A DNA stretch of 64,000 nucleotides, from positions 124,001 to 188,000 of the forward strand of contig NZ_MPSB01000002.1 in NCBI RefSeq assembly GCF_001981525.1, read 5' to 3'. Below, piece after piece: positions 17,911 through 26,521 of the stretch. The notes below the pieces were generated by a model that had not been told where the DNA came from, did not search any database, and worked only from the letters and a program-made list of their open reading frames with translations. The stretch's first letter is position 1. The number at the start of each line of letters is the position of its first letter. A program made the position numbers and the translations under genes. This DNA comes from Sphingomonas jeddahensis. GTDB taxonomy: Bacteria; Pseudomonadota; Alphaproteobacteria; Sphingomonadales; Sphingomonadaceae.

Positions 17911-18920
17911 TCCGCTTCGATTATTCGCGACCGAGTGGGGTTAACGAGGCGGTTCAGGCGGGTGCCGGCGCGCAAGTCGCCTATCTCGCCGGGGGCACGA
18001 ACCTCGTTGACCTGATGAAGGAGAATGTCGCGCGGCCACTGCACGTCGTCGACATCAACCGACTACCGCTCGATGCGATCGAAGAGATGGATGGCGGCGG
18101 GCTGCGGCTCGGCGCGCTCGTGACCAATGCCGATACCGCTTACGACGAGCGGGTGCAGCGGCGCTATCCGTTGCTGTCCTCGGCGATCCTGGCGGGTGCC
18201 TCGCCGCAGCTGCGCAATGCCGCGACCAACGGCGGCAACCTGAACCAGCGGACGCGCTGCTATTATTTCTACGACGTCGATACGCCGTGCAACAAGCGCA
18301 ATCCCGGCGAGGGCTGCGGGGCGATCGGCGGGGTGAACCGGATCCATGCGATCCTGGGGACCAGCGATCATTGCATCGCCACGCACCCGTCCGACATGTG
18401 CGTGGCGCTGGCGGCGCTGAATGCCGACATCCACGTGACTGGGCCGGCGGGCGAGCGGGTGATCCCGATCGGGGAGTATCACCGCCTGCCCGGCGACGAG
18501 CCGTGGCGCGACAACACGCTGAAAACCGGCGAGCTCGTCACAGCGATCGACCTTCCGGCGGAGGATTTCGCCAGCCACTACACCTATCTGAAGCTGCGCG
18601 ACAGACTATCCTATGCTTTCGCGCTCGTGTCAGTGGCAGTGGCGATGCGGATTGAGGATGGCGCGATCACCGAGGCGCGGGTGGCGCTGGGCGGGGTGGC
18701 GCACAAGCCGTGGCGCTCGCCGTCGGCGGAGGAGTTGCTGGTCGGCGAAGCGCCGGGCGACGCGATCTTCGCAACGGTCGCCGGCGCGATCCTGGAAGGC
18801 GCGCAGGGCCAGGGCGACAATGACTTCAAGATCGACCTGGCGCGCCGCGCGATCGTCCGCGCGTTGCACCAGGCCGCGAACGGTACGCCGCAATCGCAAA
18901 CCGACAAACGCATCGCCTGA
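17907..18920 (+). CDS. paoB: Aldehyde oxidoreductase, FAD-binding subunit (PaoB type)
   Basis: The 337-residue middle subunit carries FAD through the motif LAGGTNLVDLMKEN near residue 28 and the ATNGGNLNQRTRC stretch near 106. Cys118, 128, 137 and 156 match the extra [4Fe-4S] cluster known from E. coli PaoB and absent from xanthine dehydrogenase FAD subunits. It passes electrons from the 2Fe-2S subunit. The start ATG at 17907 has AGGA before it. Confidence 0.92.
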   Translation: MIRFDYSRPSGVNEAVQAGAGAQVAYLAGGTNLVDLMKENVARPLHVVDINRLPLDAIEEMDGGGLRLGALVTNADTAYDERVQRRYPLLSSAILAGASPQLRNAATNGGNLNQRTRCYYFYDVDTPCNKRNPGEGCGAIGGVNRIHAILGTSDHCIATHPSDMCVALAALNADIHVTGPAGERVIPIGEYHRLPGDEPWRDNTLKTGELVTAIDLPAEDFASHYTYLKLRDRLSYAFALVSVAVAMRIEDGAITEARVALGGVAHKPWRSPSAEELLVGEAPGDAIFATVAGAILEGAQGQGDNDFKIDLARRAIVRALHQAANGTPQSQTDKRIA

Positions 18921-18931
18921 GGAGCCGCTCC

Positions 18932-21205
18932 ATGAACGCACCCGCCAAGGTCGGCATCGGCACGCCGCTGTCCCGCGTCGATGGCACCGAAAAGGTGACC
19001 GGTACGGCGAAGTACGCCGCAGAGTATAACGTGCCTGACCTGCTTTACGGCGTGGCGGTTTCGTCCCGGATTGCGAAAGGGCGGATCACCGCGCTGGACG
19101 AGGAGGCAGCCCGCGCGGTGCCGGGCGTGGTGGATATCGTCAGCCATCGCAACCGGCCCAAGCAGGCCTGGTTAGACCGCAGCTGGAAGGACGAGCTGTC
19201 GATACCCGGCGAGCCGTTCAAGGCTTTCCACGACGAGCAGATCCTGTTCGCCGGACAGCCGATCGCCGTCGTGATCGCCGAGACGTTCGAGGCGGCCCGC
19301 TTTGCCGCCAGCCTGGTGGAGGTGAGCTACACGGAGGAGGCGCACAATATCGATTTCGAAGCGTCGCTCGCGGAGAAGTTCACGCCATCCCATCTGAAGC
19401 GGCGCAACAATTATCATCCGCCCAAGAACCGCGGCAACGCCGACGCTGCGTTCAAGGCCGCCAACCTGACTGTGGAGGGCGAGTATCACCTCGCTACCGA
19501 GCATCACAATCCGATGGAGATGCACGCTTCTACCGTCGAGTGGCACGGTGACGGCAGCATCACCGTTTTTGACAAGATCCAAGGACCGCAGGGCGACCAG
19601 GCCTATCTCGCCAGCGCATTCGGGCTGGGCAAGAAGAACGTGCGCGTGGTCAACAGCTATGTCGGCGGCGCATTCGGCTCCGGCCTGCGGCCGCAATGGC
19701 AGGTGCAGCTTGCGGTGATGGCGGCGATCCACCTCGAACGATCGGTGCGGGTGGTGATGACGCGCGCCCAGATGTTCACGCATGCGCATCGCCCGGAATG
19801 CAGCTATTCGATCAAGCTGGGCGCCGAACACAATGGCAAGCTGAGCGCGATGATCAACAGCGCGACGACCTCTACCTCCCGGTTTGAAAGCAACATGGAG
19901 GATATCGTCGTCTGGGGCATGATGAACTACGATTGCCCCAATGCCAGCGGCGAGTACTTCATCGCGCCTCGGGACACTTACACCTCAGCAGACATGCGCG
20001 CGCCGGGTGCCGCGACGGGCATGACGTTGTTCGAGATCGCCGTCGACGAGATGGCGTACAAGGCCAAGGTCGATCCGCTCGACCTCCGCCTGCTCAACTA
20101 TTCCAACGTGGACGCGATGAACGAAACGCCGTTCACGTCCAAGGCGCTGCGCGAAGCCTATCGCGAAGGGGCCGAACGGTTCGGCTGGGAGAAGCGCACG
20201 CCCCAGCCGCGATCGATGAAGGAAGGGCGCGAGCTGATCGGCTGGGGCGTGGCGACCGGCATGTGGGATGCACAATTTTCCAAGACGGCCGCCCGCGCGG
20301 TGCTGACCGACGATGGCCGCCTGGAGGTAGCGTCGGCCGCATCGGACATCGGCACCGGCACCTATACGGTTATGGTGCAGGTCGCCGCCGACACGCTTGG
20401 CATCACACCCGAGCATATCAGAGCCAAGCTGGGCGACAGCGACCTGCCGACCGCACCGGTGGAGGGCGGCTCCTGGGGCGCAGCATCGACCGGTGCGGCA
20501 GTCCAGCTTGCCTGCCAGTCGGTCGCCAAGCAGTTGCTGAAAGCCGCGGAGAAGATCGAGGGCAAGCCGCTCCATGGCGCCAATTCGATCGACGATCTTG
20601 TCTTCGCCGATGGCGCAATCGCGTTGAAGACCGATCCCTCGCGTATCGTGACGATCACCGACGTGATGAAGGCCGCCGGGCTGGACCGGATCGAGGTGGA
20701 GGAAACCGCCTCCCCTGGGATCAGTGGGATGATCTCGATGATGCGCAAGTCACGCAACACACACAGCGCGATCTTCTGCGAAGTGCGGGTGGACGAAGAG
20801 TTGAACCAAGTGCGGGTGACCCGCGTGGTCAACGCCGTGGCGGCGGGACGGATCATCAACCCCAAGACGGCGCGCAGCCAGATTCTGGGCGGCGTGGTGA
20901 TGGGCATCGGCATGGCGCTGCACGAGGAAACGTTCGGCGATCGGCAGCTCGGGCGGTGGATGAACCACAATTACGCCGAATATCACGTGCCGGCCCACGC
21001 CGACGTCGAGGATATCGAGGTGATCTTCGTCGATGAGCCCGATCCTGAAGTGACCCCGCTGGGCGTGAAGGGGCTTGGTGAGATCGGCATCGTCGGTACT
21101 GCCGCTGCCGTCGCCAATGCCATCTATCACGCCACCGGCAAACGTGTGCGCGCGCTACCGATCACGATCGACAAGCTGCTGGACGCGGAGCCGGACGTGG
21201 CGTGA
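18932..21205 (+). CDS. paoC: Aldehyde oxidoreductase, molybdenum-binding subunit (PaoC type)
   Basis: The 757-residue catalytic subunit binds molybdenum cytosine dinucleotide. Landmarks are the N-terminal SRVDGTEKVTGTAKYA, the pterin-binding VNSYVGGAFGSG region near 245, and the catalytic Glu717 in KGLGEIGIVG, equivalent to Glu692 of E. coli PaoC. It lies 11 bases after paoB. No XdhC-like chaperone (PaoD) or MoaB/MocA gene is nearby, so cofactor insertion depends on a gene elsewhere. The likely role is detoxifying aldehydes. Confidence 0.93.
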   Translation: MNAPAKVGIGTPLSRVDGTEKVTGTAKYAAEYNVPDLLYGVAVSSRIAKGRITALDEEAARAVPGVVDIVSHRNRPKQAWLDRSWKDELSIPGEPFKAFHDEQILFAGQPIAVVIAETFEAARFAASLVEVSYTEEAHNIDFEASLAEKFTPSHLKRRNNYHPPKNRGNADAAFKAANLTVEGEYHLATEHHNPMEMHASTVEWHGDGSITVFDKIQGPQGDQAYLASAFGLGKKNVRVVNSYVGGAFGSGLRPQWQVQLAVMAAIHLERSVRVVMTRAQMFTHAHRPECSYSIKLGAEHNGKLSAMINSATTSTSRFESNMEDIVVWGMMNYDCPNASGEYFIAPRDTYTSADMRAPGAATGMTLFEIAVDEMAYKAKVDPLDLRLLNYSNVDAMNETPFTSKALREAYREGAERFGWEKRTPQPRSMKEGRELIGWGVATGMWDAQFSKTAARAVLTDDGRLEVASAASDIGTGTYTVMVQVAADTLGITPEHIRAKLGDSDLPTAPVEGGSWGAASTGAAVQLACQSVAKQLLKAAEKIEGKPLHGANSIDDLVFADGAIALKTDPSRIVTITDVMKAAGLDRIEVEETASPGISGMISMMRKSRNTHSAIFCEVRVDEELNQVRVTRVVNAVAAGRIINPKTARSQILGGVVMGIGMALHEETFGDRQLGRWMNHNYAEYHVPAHADVEDIEVIFVDEPDPEVTPLGVKGLGEIGIVGTAAAVANAIYHATGKRVRALPITIDKLLDAEPDVA

Positions 21206-21409
21206 CGGAAGGCGGTTGGCTGTCGGTCTGCGTGTTGGATCGATTTCGCGGCTGGGCGCGCTTCGGTTGCTACAGCAGAGCGGAGCCTTGACGGCAGTTC
21301 TCAGCCGCTTGGACGCGGCACGTACTTAAACAGGCTCAACACGAACGAGGGTCGGGATTTCTCCCGGCATGTTCGACGTTGCCCGGACGAGAGGGTCGAG
21401 TCAGTGCGC

Positions 21410-21440
21410 TTGACCTTCCAACGATGGGAAGCCCCATAGC
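21410..21440 (+). promoter_or_regulatory. CueR-type operator/promoter, copy 1 (in front of decayed module)
   Basis: The -35 box TTGACC (21410-21415) is followed by a 19-bp spacer holding the dyad ACCTTCCAACGATGGGAAG, and a weak -10 CATAGC. An over-long 19-bp spacer with an internal dyad is the sign of MerR-family promoters. Nearly identical sequences stand at 46789-46819 and, inverted, at 46666-46696. Confidence 0.8.
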
Positions 21441-21474
21441 GGCGTCATCAACTGTTTTCCGGGAGAAGAACGTC

Positions 21475-21669
21475 ATGCAATTCCATGTCGACGAGATGAG
21501 CGGCGGATCGTGCGTCCGCCGTATCAATAAGGCGGTAGCGCGGGCCGATTTGCGTGCGCCGGTCGGCGCTAATATGGCGTCGCGCACCATCAACGTCACC
21601 GGTGCCGCAGCTTAGCACGCTATCGAACGGGCGCTGGCCGATGAAGGCTATCCCGCTACTGCAATCTGA
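21475..21669 (+). pseudogene. Decayed HMA-domain copper chaperone
   Basis: From ATG 21475 the frame reads MQFHVDEMSGGSCVRRINKA..., clearly a copy of the intact chaperone at 46854 ([20 protein letters not shown]). The first Cys of the CxxC metal site is Gly here, and an in-frame TAG at 21613-21615 stops translation after 46 codons. The homology continues past the stop ([17 protein letters not shown]) to TGA at 21667-21669, so the gene is broken by a nonsense mutation. Even if read through, it could not bind copper in the usual way. Confidence 0.85.
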
Positions 21670-21688
21670 CAAGTCCGAGGAGAGTGTG

Positions 21689-22087
21689 ATGACAAAGTTG
21701 TTCACCGGATGGGCGTTGGCGCTTGCCATGGGCGGGCTCGCGAGCGGTGCTTGCGCGCAGGAGCAGGCGGCCGAGGCCACGATGCAGCACCGTCAGAGTG
21801 GGCATGAGGGCCATGGCGCGGCGGCTTCGCCGGATCCGGTCACGCGCGAGTATCAGGCCGTCAACGACCGGATGCACCGCGACATGGCGGTTCAGTTGAC
21901 CGGCAATGCGGACGTGGATTTCATGCGATCCATGATCCCCCACCACGAAGGCGCAGTGGCCATGGCGCAGGTCGCGCTCAAGCATGGCAAGGACCCGGAG
22001 GTGCGCCGAATGGCCGCCGAGGTGATCGCCGCGCAGGAGCGCGAAATCGCCGAGATGAAGGCGTGGCTCGCCAAGCGCGGCAAATGA
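21689..22087 (+). CDS. DUF305 protein with signal peptide (copper-module copy 1)
   Basis: This 132-residue exported protein has a cleavable signal ([20 protein letters not shown], processed near ACAQ), a His-rich linker ([12 protein letters not shown]) and the DUF305 four-helix signature [20 protein letters not shown] with [15 protein letters not shown] before it. DUF305 proteins such as CopM are periplasmic and bind copper or silver. The start ATG 21689 has GAGGAGAG ahead. It is a paralogue of the protein at 47066 and, unlike its chaperone neighbour, is intact. Confidence 0.88.
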   Translation: MTKLFTGWALALAMGGLASGACAQEQAAEATMQHRQSGHEGHGAAASPDPVTREYQAVNDRMHRDMAVQLTGNADVDFMRSMIPHHEGAVAMAQVALKHGKDPEVRRMAAEVIAAQEREIAEMKAWLAKRGK

Positions 22088-22511
22088 CGCGGCCGATCTG
22101 AGCGGTCCGTTCGAGGGCGCGGAGGGCTGTTACGTCAGGACAGCCCTCCCCGTCACTTGCACTTCCTTTGCCGAGCACCGGCAACGGATCGTGATGAAGC
22201 GGGCGTCAGAACCCGTCGCTACAGTCGCGATCGACGATGCGCTTTCTTGAACGGTATAAGTCGGCGACCGGGTAAGTTGCTTCTGCTCGTGAACTGATGA
22301 AGGCTCGAACCAAAGAAGGCGAGAAGGTGACGGATGGTGTGCTCACCTACGTGGCCTCGACCAATGAAGGTCAGCCTCGCAGCCTGGACGATCAGGCCTG
22401 AGAACGGCACTTATGGTCACCTCGCGAGCAAGCGAGGACATTCGCATCAGCCTACAGCCGTCACTCGTTCAGAACGCCAGGCAGCTCCCTTGCGCGGCGT
22501 ACAGGGGATGG
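22088..22511. other. Intergenic stretch after copper module
   Basis: The stretch contains a perfect 10-bp stem (see 22121-22149) and no recognised gene. A 34-codon frame on the plus strand (22297-22401, MKARTKEGEKVTDGVLTYVA...) is open but has no clear ribosome site or relative I know. Base composition is lower in GC than the core regions. Confidence 0.4.
22121..22149 (+). terminator. Hairpin after DUF305 gene
   Basis: GGAGGGCTGT (22121-22130) and ACAGCCCTCC (22140-22149) form a perfect 10-bp stem around a 9-base loop, starting 33 bases after the DUF305 stop codon. No U-run follows, so its role in ending transcription is likely but not certain. Confidence 0.65.
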
Positions 22512-22598
22512 TCAGGCACCCACGAGGGCCAGCCACGCGACCAGTGACACAACGGTCAACGATCCCATGATGAGGGTGACAAGGGCGTTTTCAGACAT
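22512..22598 (-). CDS. Possible 28-residue single-span membrane protein
   Basis: The frame ATG 22598 to TGA 22512 reads MSENALVTLIMGSLTVVSLV followed by AWLALVGA, one hydrophobic helix with a short acidic N-terminus. It lies 29 bases downstream of the DUF2384-like gene on the same strand. The ribosome site is weak. Composition and position favour a real small membrane protein, but so short a frame could occur by chance. Confidence 0.4.
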   Translation of the reverse strand: MSENALVTLIMGSLTVVSLVAWLALVGA

Positions 22599-22627
22599 CG
22601 GCTCAGGTCCGCTTACAGCGCTCGGCT

Positions 22628-22900
22628 TCATCCAAGCGCGAGGATTGCGCGTTCCATCGCGTCGGCGCCTTCGCGAGACGCGGTGGCCAATTGAATAGGG
22701 CGTCCACCGAGTACCGGGTCGGAAGTGTTCAGGAACGTGAGTGCGCCACTTACTCCAAGACGATCAAGCGCCAGGCGGACGATCCAGCCTTCACGCGCGG
22801 TCTCTTCCCTGGTCAGGGAACAGGCCGTCCGTGCGGCTCTGAAGAAGCGGCGCGGCTTCTCTGACGAGGCCGCGGAAGCCTCTTCCGGCCCGACATTCAT
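22628..22900 (-). CDS. Xre/MbcA/ParS-type (DUF2384) toxin-binding-domain-like protein
   Basis: The 90-residue protein ends with LTFLNTSDPVLGGRPIQLAT and a short helix (ADAMERAILALG). That is the layout of the DUF2384 domain at the C-terminus of Xre/MbcA/ParS antitoxins, in which FL...PnP.LGGR.P..L is typical. The N-terminal 40 residues are basic and could form a DNA-binding helix. No RES or other partner toxin is next to it. The start codon overlaps the stop of the 58-residue gene upstream (ATGA), so the two are coupled. Confidence 0.6.
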   Translation of the reverse strand: MNVGPEEASAASSEKPRRFFRAARTACSLTREETAREGWIVRLALDRLGVSGALTFLNTSDPVLGGRPIQLATASREGADAMERAILALG

Positions 22901-23073
22901 GCCGCCGCTTCCTGCACCAGCTCCACGGTGTTGTTGTCAGCTCGCAGATCCGAGATCCGGCGGGCATAACCACTCGCCAACCCCCAGTGAGCGACCTTAG
23001 CCTCTACGCTGCTGGCCATAGCTGCCCGCTCGACACATACCTGATGGCGGAAAAATAGCTCGTTCAGATCCAT
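22897..23073 (-). CDS. 58-residue conserved small protein (MDLN- type)
   Basis: From ATG 23073 the frame reads MDLNELFFRHQVCVERAAMA and continues with SSVEAKVAHWGLASGYARRI and a helical tail. Small proteins with an MDLN-LxxxHQVxxxRA start and a Y..RI ending are widespread in sphingomonads and rhizobia, of unknown function; they look like one long amphipathic helical hairpin. The stop overlaps the next gene's start by four bases. Confidence 0.65.
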   Translation of the reverse strand: MDLNELFFRHQVCVERAAMASSVEAKVAHWGLASGYARRISDLRADNNTVELVQEAAA

Positions 23074-23426
23074 GGCAACGCCTTAACATGTAAGCGAAAG
23101 CGCGATGGTCTCTCAGCCGACAACGCTACAGATCAGAACTGCCTCGATGAATTCCATGTGGGGTCAGCGATCCGCGATAGCAATGCCGGATCGCCAATGC
23201 GCCTGGGCCCGGACGTACGCGCATCGGTCATTCGGTGTTCGCCGCTCGGACTGGCCTGGCGAGTACCGTCAGCTTTTAGCCCAGCACCGACAAACCGCCG
23301 TTAGCGGTCCACCTCACGCTTACGGCCGACGGGCAAAGGGCCTCGTTCCGTAAGACGGCTCGCAGCCCCTTTCACGAGGAGATGCCCCTGCCGTTCGGCT
23401 CCGCGCGTCATTTTGACACCCGCCAG
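23074..23426. other. Intergenic stretch, nothing recognised
   Basis: No frame in these 353 bases shows family features, and no repeat or RNA gene was seen. It holds the promoter region of the small-gene operon on its left side. Confidence 0.4.
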
Positions 23427-23663
23427 TCAAGTGATCGTTACCGCATCACGAAAACGCAAGCGCGCGACCTCTTGCGCAGAGGCGTCAGCGACAGAGATGG
23501 ACCAGTTGAAGCAGAGTTTCCCCTGTCGAAGCTCGCCGATCATTACGTCACGCGCGTTGGCCCGTGCGATTTCCAGAGCCTCGTCCAGCGAAGCGCATTC
23601 AACGCCTTCAAGATCCTCCAACGCCTGCCCGCACTCATGAAGATGAAAATAATAGAGTGCCAT
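23427..23663 (-). CDS. DUF6894 family small protein
   Basis: The 78-residue protein begins ALYYFHLHECGQALEDLEGV, followed by ASLDEALEIARANARDVMIGE and ends with a beta-hairpin (FNWSISVADASAQEVARLRF). This matches the DUF6894 pattern (YFFHL..G....D.eG..l.dl..A...A...ar.im..d...G.l). The function is unknown; such genes are common near stress regulators in alphaproteobacteria. It lies 28 bases before the Crp/Fnr gene stop, on the same strand as that gene, so it starts downstream of nothing obvious and may have its own promoter. Confidence 0.75.
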   Translation of the reverse strand: MALYYFHLHECGQALEDLEGVECASLDEALEIARANARDVMIGELRQGKLCFNWSISVADASAQEVARLRFRDAVTIT

Positions 23664-23691
23664 AACAGTGGAAAACTCGATTACCGGTTAT

Positions 23692-24426
23692 TCAGGCAGC
23701 GGCGGCGTGAAGGTAGGCTTGGTTGAAACCTGCTACGCGCTGAAAACGATCCCAGTTCTGGACTTCTAGTGCTCGGCCGCTACGAGTGATCAATCCTTCC
23801 TCGGAAAGCTCGCGAAGCATACGATTGACGTGAACGGGGGTGAGGCCAGTAGCATCTGCAATCTCCTCCTGGCTGAAGGGCAAATTCATCCGCTGAGGCG
23901 TGCCCAGACCAACGGCCTCACACCGCGCGATGAATTCGCACAGCATATGAGCAATCCGCGTCCTGGCATCGCGCCGCCCCACGTTCAGAACCCACTCTCG
24001 AAAGATCGAAGCGTCGATCAGCGAGTCGCGCCACAGAGCAACCGAGATTGCCGGTCGGCGCAAAACAAGCTTGCGCAACTCTGCCTTCGATATCCAAAGT
24101 ATAGCGGCATCAGTGATTGCCTGAATGTCGTGGTCGGCTCGCTCCAGAAACAGGTGCTGGATGTCGAGAATGTCGCCCGCGATGTGAAACGAGACGATCT
24201 GTCGTCCACCGTCAAAGGCCAGCTTGCTTCTTGCCGCATAGCCTTCGATGAGAAGGCAGCATTCGTCCGGAATTGTGCCTTCGCGCACCAGGTAGCTTCG
24301 CGCACGAACGTGCTCGAGGCGATGGGGCAAGGCCAGCAGCGCGTCTTCATCTTCTTCGTTTAGGGTGGGCGCCAGAAGTCGAAGCTTCCGTATCAGCGAC
24401 GCGAAGAGCGGAGCGGCGCTACTCAT
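23692..24426 (-). CDS. Crp/Fnr family transcriptional regulator
   Basis: The 244-residue regulator has an N-terminal cyclic-nucleotide-binding-like barrel (SYLVREGTIPDECCLLIEGYA, then RQIVSFHIAGDILDIQHLFL) and a C-terminal winged helix with LPFSQEEIADATGLTPVHVNRMLREL. It lacks the N-terminal Cys cluster of FNR, so it is not an O2-sensing Fe-S type. Many sphingomonads have several such FixK/Crp-like paralogues with unknown ligands. The ATG 24426 has GAGG upstream, and the extra 63 codons of open frame above it are not protein-like. The DUF6894 gene follows it by 28 bases and is likely cotranscribed. Confidence 0.88.
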   Translation of the reverse strand: MSSAAPLFASLIRKLRLLAPTLNEEDEDALLALPHRLEHVRARSYLVREGTIPDECCLLIEGYAARSKLAFDGGRQIVSFHIAGDILDIQHLFLERADHDIQAITDAAILWISKAELRKLVLRRPAISVALWRDSLIDASIFREWVLNVGRRDARTRIAHMLCEFIARCEAVGLGTPQRMNLPFSQEEIADATGLTPVHVNRMLRELSEEGLITRSGRALEVQNWDRFQRVAGFNQAYLHAAAA

Positions 24427-24595
24427 CGGAACCTCAAAGAATGACTTATGCACGGCGAAACAATGCTCTAGGGAACGGATCGTTCCCGCAACGACTTTGG
24501 GGACGACCGGATTTTCTGCCTCGAACCATTGACCGCTTGGCCTACCAAGCTTTCGGACGGTCGCTGAACGTCCGTTTTCGGGACAGCGCCGATGC

Positions 24596-24799
24596 CTACT
24601 CGGGTGCAACACCAAGTGCGTTAACGAGATCCGGGCCGACTAGCGTGCCGCGCAGCCGCACCCGCTTCTCGACGAGATCCACCGGCGTACGCTGAAGCTC
24701 GAGCAGGTACCGACCGCCAAGGTCACGCCGCAGGTAAAAGGCGCCGCCATCGCGCACCAGCGTGCCAACCTCGTCGATGGGCGTACCTATCTGCTGCAT
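24596..24799 (-). CDS. DUF5818 family small protein
   Basis: The 67-residue protein begins MQQIGTPIDEVGTLVRDGGA and continues with YLRRDLGGRYLLEL and RVRLRGTLVGPDLVNALGVA. This is an OB-like beta barrel pattern seen in DUF5818, usually near Crp/Fnr regulators in Sphingomonas. The function is unknown. Start 24799 is preferred over one 15 codons upstream because the conserved part begins there. Confidence 0.7.
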   Translation of the reverse strand: MQQIGTPIDEVGTLVRDGGAFYLRRDLGGRYLLELQRTPVDLVEKRVRLRGTLVGPDLVNALGVAPE

Positions 24800-24918
24800 G
24801 CCTTGCTTACCTCTGACGCCCTCATCTCGCGTTCGCCCTAGCACACTTGCGGGCCGATGCAGACGTCTGAGGCGTAACGGCTACTGGGCAGCTGCGCTGA
24901 GCTTCTGATGTGGGGTTG

Positions 24919-25653
24919 TCAGAAATGGGCGAGATACCCGCCATCGACGGCAAGGACCTGCCCGGTGATGTACGAGGCGGCGTCCGAGGCGAGAAACAGG
25001 ACCGCGCCAGCGATCTCTTCCGGGCGCCCCCAACGACCGAGCGAGGTGCGCCGCGCGAGGTGCTCGGCAACCGAAGGGTCGGCGACCATCTCAGAATTCG
25101 CCTCCGTCGCGAAGAAGCCAGGCGCTACGGCGTTCACGGTGATCTGCCGACTTCCGAGCTCCGCTGCCAGTGCTCTGGTGAGACTGTCCAGCCCGCCCTT
25201 CGACATCGTGTAAGCCGCGTCGCCGGAACGAGCGATCTGGCCGGCGATTGATGTCACGTTGATGATCCGACCGCCCGGACCCATCCCGCTTGCAAGAGTG
25301 CGAGCGAGATCGAATGGCGCGACCAAGTTAGTCTCCATCAGCCGGCGAACGGCGTTGCGATCCAGGTCTTCGATAGGCCGTCGATCCCGAAGCCCCGCAT
25401 TGTTAACGAGGATGTCGATCCGGCCATGCGCGGCCAAGGCGATGGCGCTTGCAACCTCATCTTCAAGATCGAAGATAGCCAGCTCCGCTGACCCACAGGT
25501 ACTTTCGATCTCGTTCGCAAGAGCAGTGAGCTTGTCAGCGTGGCGGCCGTGAAGCAGCACATGGGCACCGGCCTGGGCCAGGCCAAAAGCGATCTCGCGA
25601 CCTAAACCGCCGCTCGCACCCGTTACAAGAGCAACCTTGTCTGTGAGCATCAC
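24919..25653 (-). CDS. SDR family NAD(P)-dependent oxidoreductase
   Basis: This is a 244-residue classical short-chain dehydrogenase. It shows TGASGGLG near residue 12, NNAG at 88, the catalytic Ser in INVTSIAGQ, YTMSK as the Tyr/Lys pair near 149, and a C-terminal ITGQVLAVDGGYLA typical of 3-oxoacyl-ACP reductase or gluconate-5-dehydrogenase-like enzymes. The substrate is unknown. It is the last intact gene before the 19-bp repeat at 25770, so it probably stood next to guaA before the island arrived. Start may be 25653 or the adjacent ATG at 25650. Confidence 0.85.
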   Translation of the reverse strand: MMLTDKVALVTGASGGLGREIAFGLAQAGAHVLLHGRHADKLTALANEIESTCGSAELAIFDLEDEVASAIALAAHGRIDILVNNAGLRDRRPIEDLDRNAVRRLMETNLVAPFDLARTLASGMGPGGRIINVTSIAGQIARSGDAAYTMSKGGLDSLTRALAAELGSRQITVNAVAPGFFATEANSEMVADPSVAEHLARRTSLGRWGRPEEIAGAVLFLASDAASYITGQVLAVDGGYLAHF

Positions 25654-25769
25654 GCCGAAACGATCCTGTGAAACACCCTGGCGCCCGCCGCCACTTCGTT
25701 CCCTGGCGATATGTTCCGTCGCGCTTAGATACCAAGCGCGGGCGCTATGTCATTGCCGCAAATTTGCTT

Positions 25770-25788
25770 TCCGTCACTCCCACTCGAT
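25770..25788 (+). repeat. Attachment-site-like direct repeat, left copy
   Basis: TCCGTCACTCCCACTCGAT is identical over 19 bases to 61235-61253, where it spans the stop codon and last codons of guaA. The copy here has no gene attached, so it is best read as the far att site created by integration into the guaA 3' end. Confidence 0.75.
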
Positions 25789-26080
25789 TATCCGCAACCA
25801 TCATAACCGGTTGATCTTCCAGAGGAAAAATATTTCTGCACCTCTGCGATACCGTCCCAGGCACCGCGGGAAAGTCGCGCTGTTGATTTCATTGGCGGAA
25901 TCCGCCGTTCTCGAAAACCGGCCTTTCCAGATCAATCGCCATCATTCGCCCCGTTCGTCGCATTTTTGCTGAATCCCGAGCTGGTCTTCGGTGGAGCAGA
26001 CGCTCAAGAAAATACCCTCGGACCATCTAACAGCTGTCTCAGCATGGCTCCATCGCCGCGCGGGTATGGCACCGGTAAAT

Positions 26081-26117
26081 CGGAATTATCACGCATTTGA
26101 GATGCGCGATAATTCCG
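26081..26117. repeat. 37-bp inverted repeat
   Basis: Arms CGGAATTATC (26081-26090) and GATAATTCCG (26108-26117) are perfect; an inner pair CGCAT/ATGCG continues the stem after one mismatch, around the loop TTGAG. It lies in gene-free DNA and no gene reads straight into it. Confidence 0.75.
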
Positions 26118-26521
26118 GAGGATGAGTGAAAAGGCCGTGAGCAGAGGCGGCACTTGGATCACCCTTCCAGGCTGCTGGCGTCGTCCTGGACCCTGAATCC
26201 GAGACCTCAGCGGCAATGCGCCCCCGCCCGACGAACTCGAGCAGATGACCACAATCGCTCAAAAGTACGATGTGGCGGAGCGCGATGCCCGCAATCGCGC
26301 TCTGGGTCGCGCCGGTGATCGACACACGAAACCGCCGTCCTGGGCGGGTTTCAGCGCACGACCGCTCCCGACCCAAAGGCGGTCTTAGCTAAGGCAAGTT
26401 TCCGATCTCGGAAGCGGACATTCTGAGCCGCGCCTAGCGCACCAAAACCTTAGAATAGCTGAAGCAGGATGCCGGCATCAAAACTGGTTGGTTGCGACAT
26501 TAGGCCGCCCACATTGTGTTG

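Noticed and set aside
22297-22401. 34-codon plus-strand frame MKARTKEGEKVT...
   Set aside because: No ribosome site and no known relatives; too short to support as a gene.
22628-23073. A complete Xre/RES toxin-antitoxin pair
   Set aside because: Only the antitoxin-like C-terminal domain is seen; the 58-residue neighbour does not look like a RES toxin.
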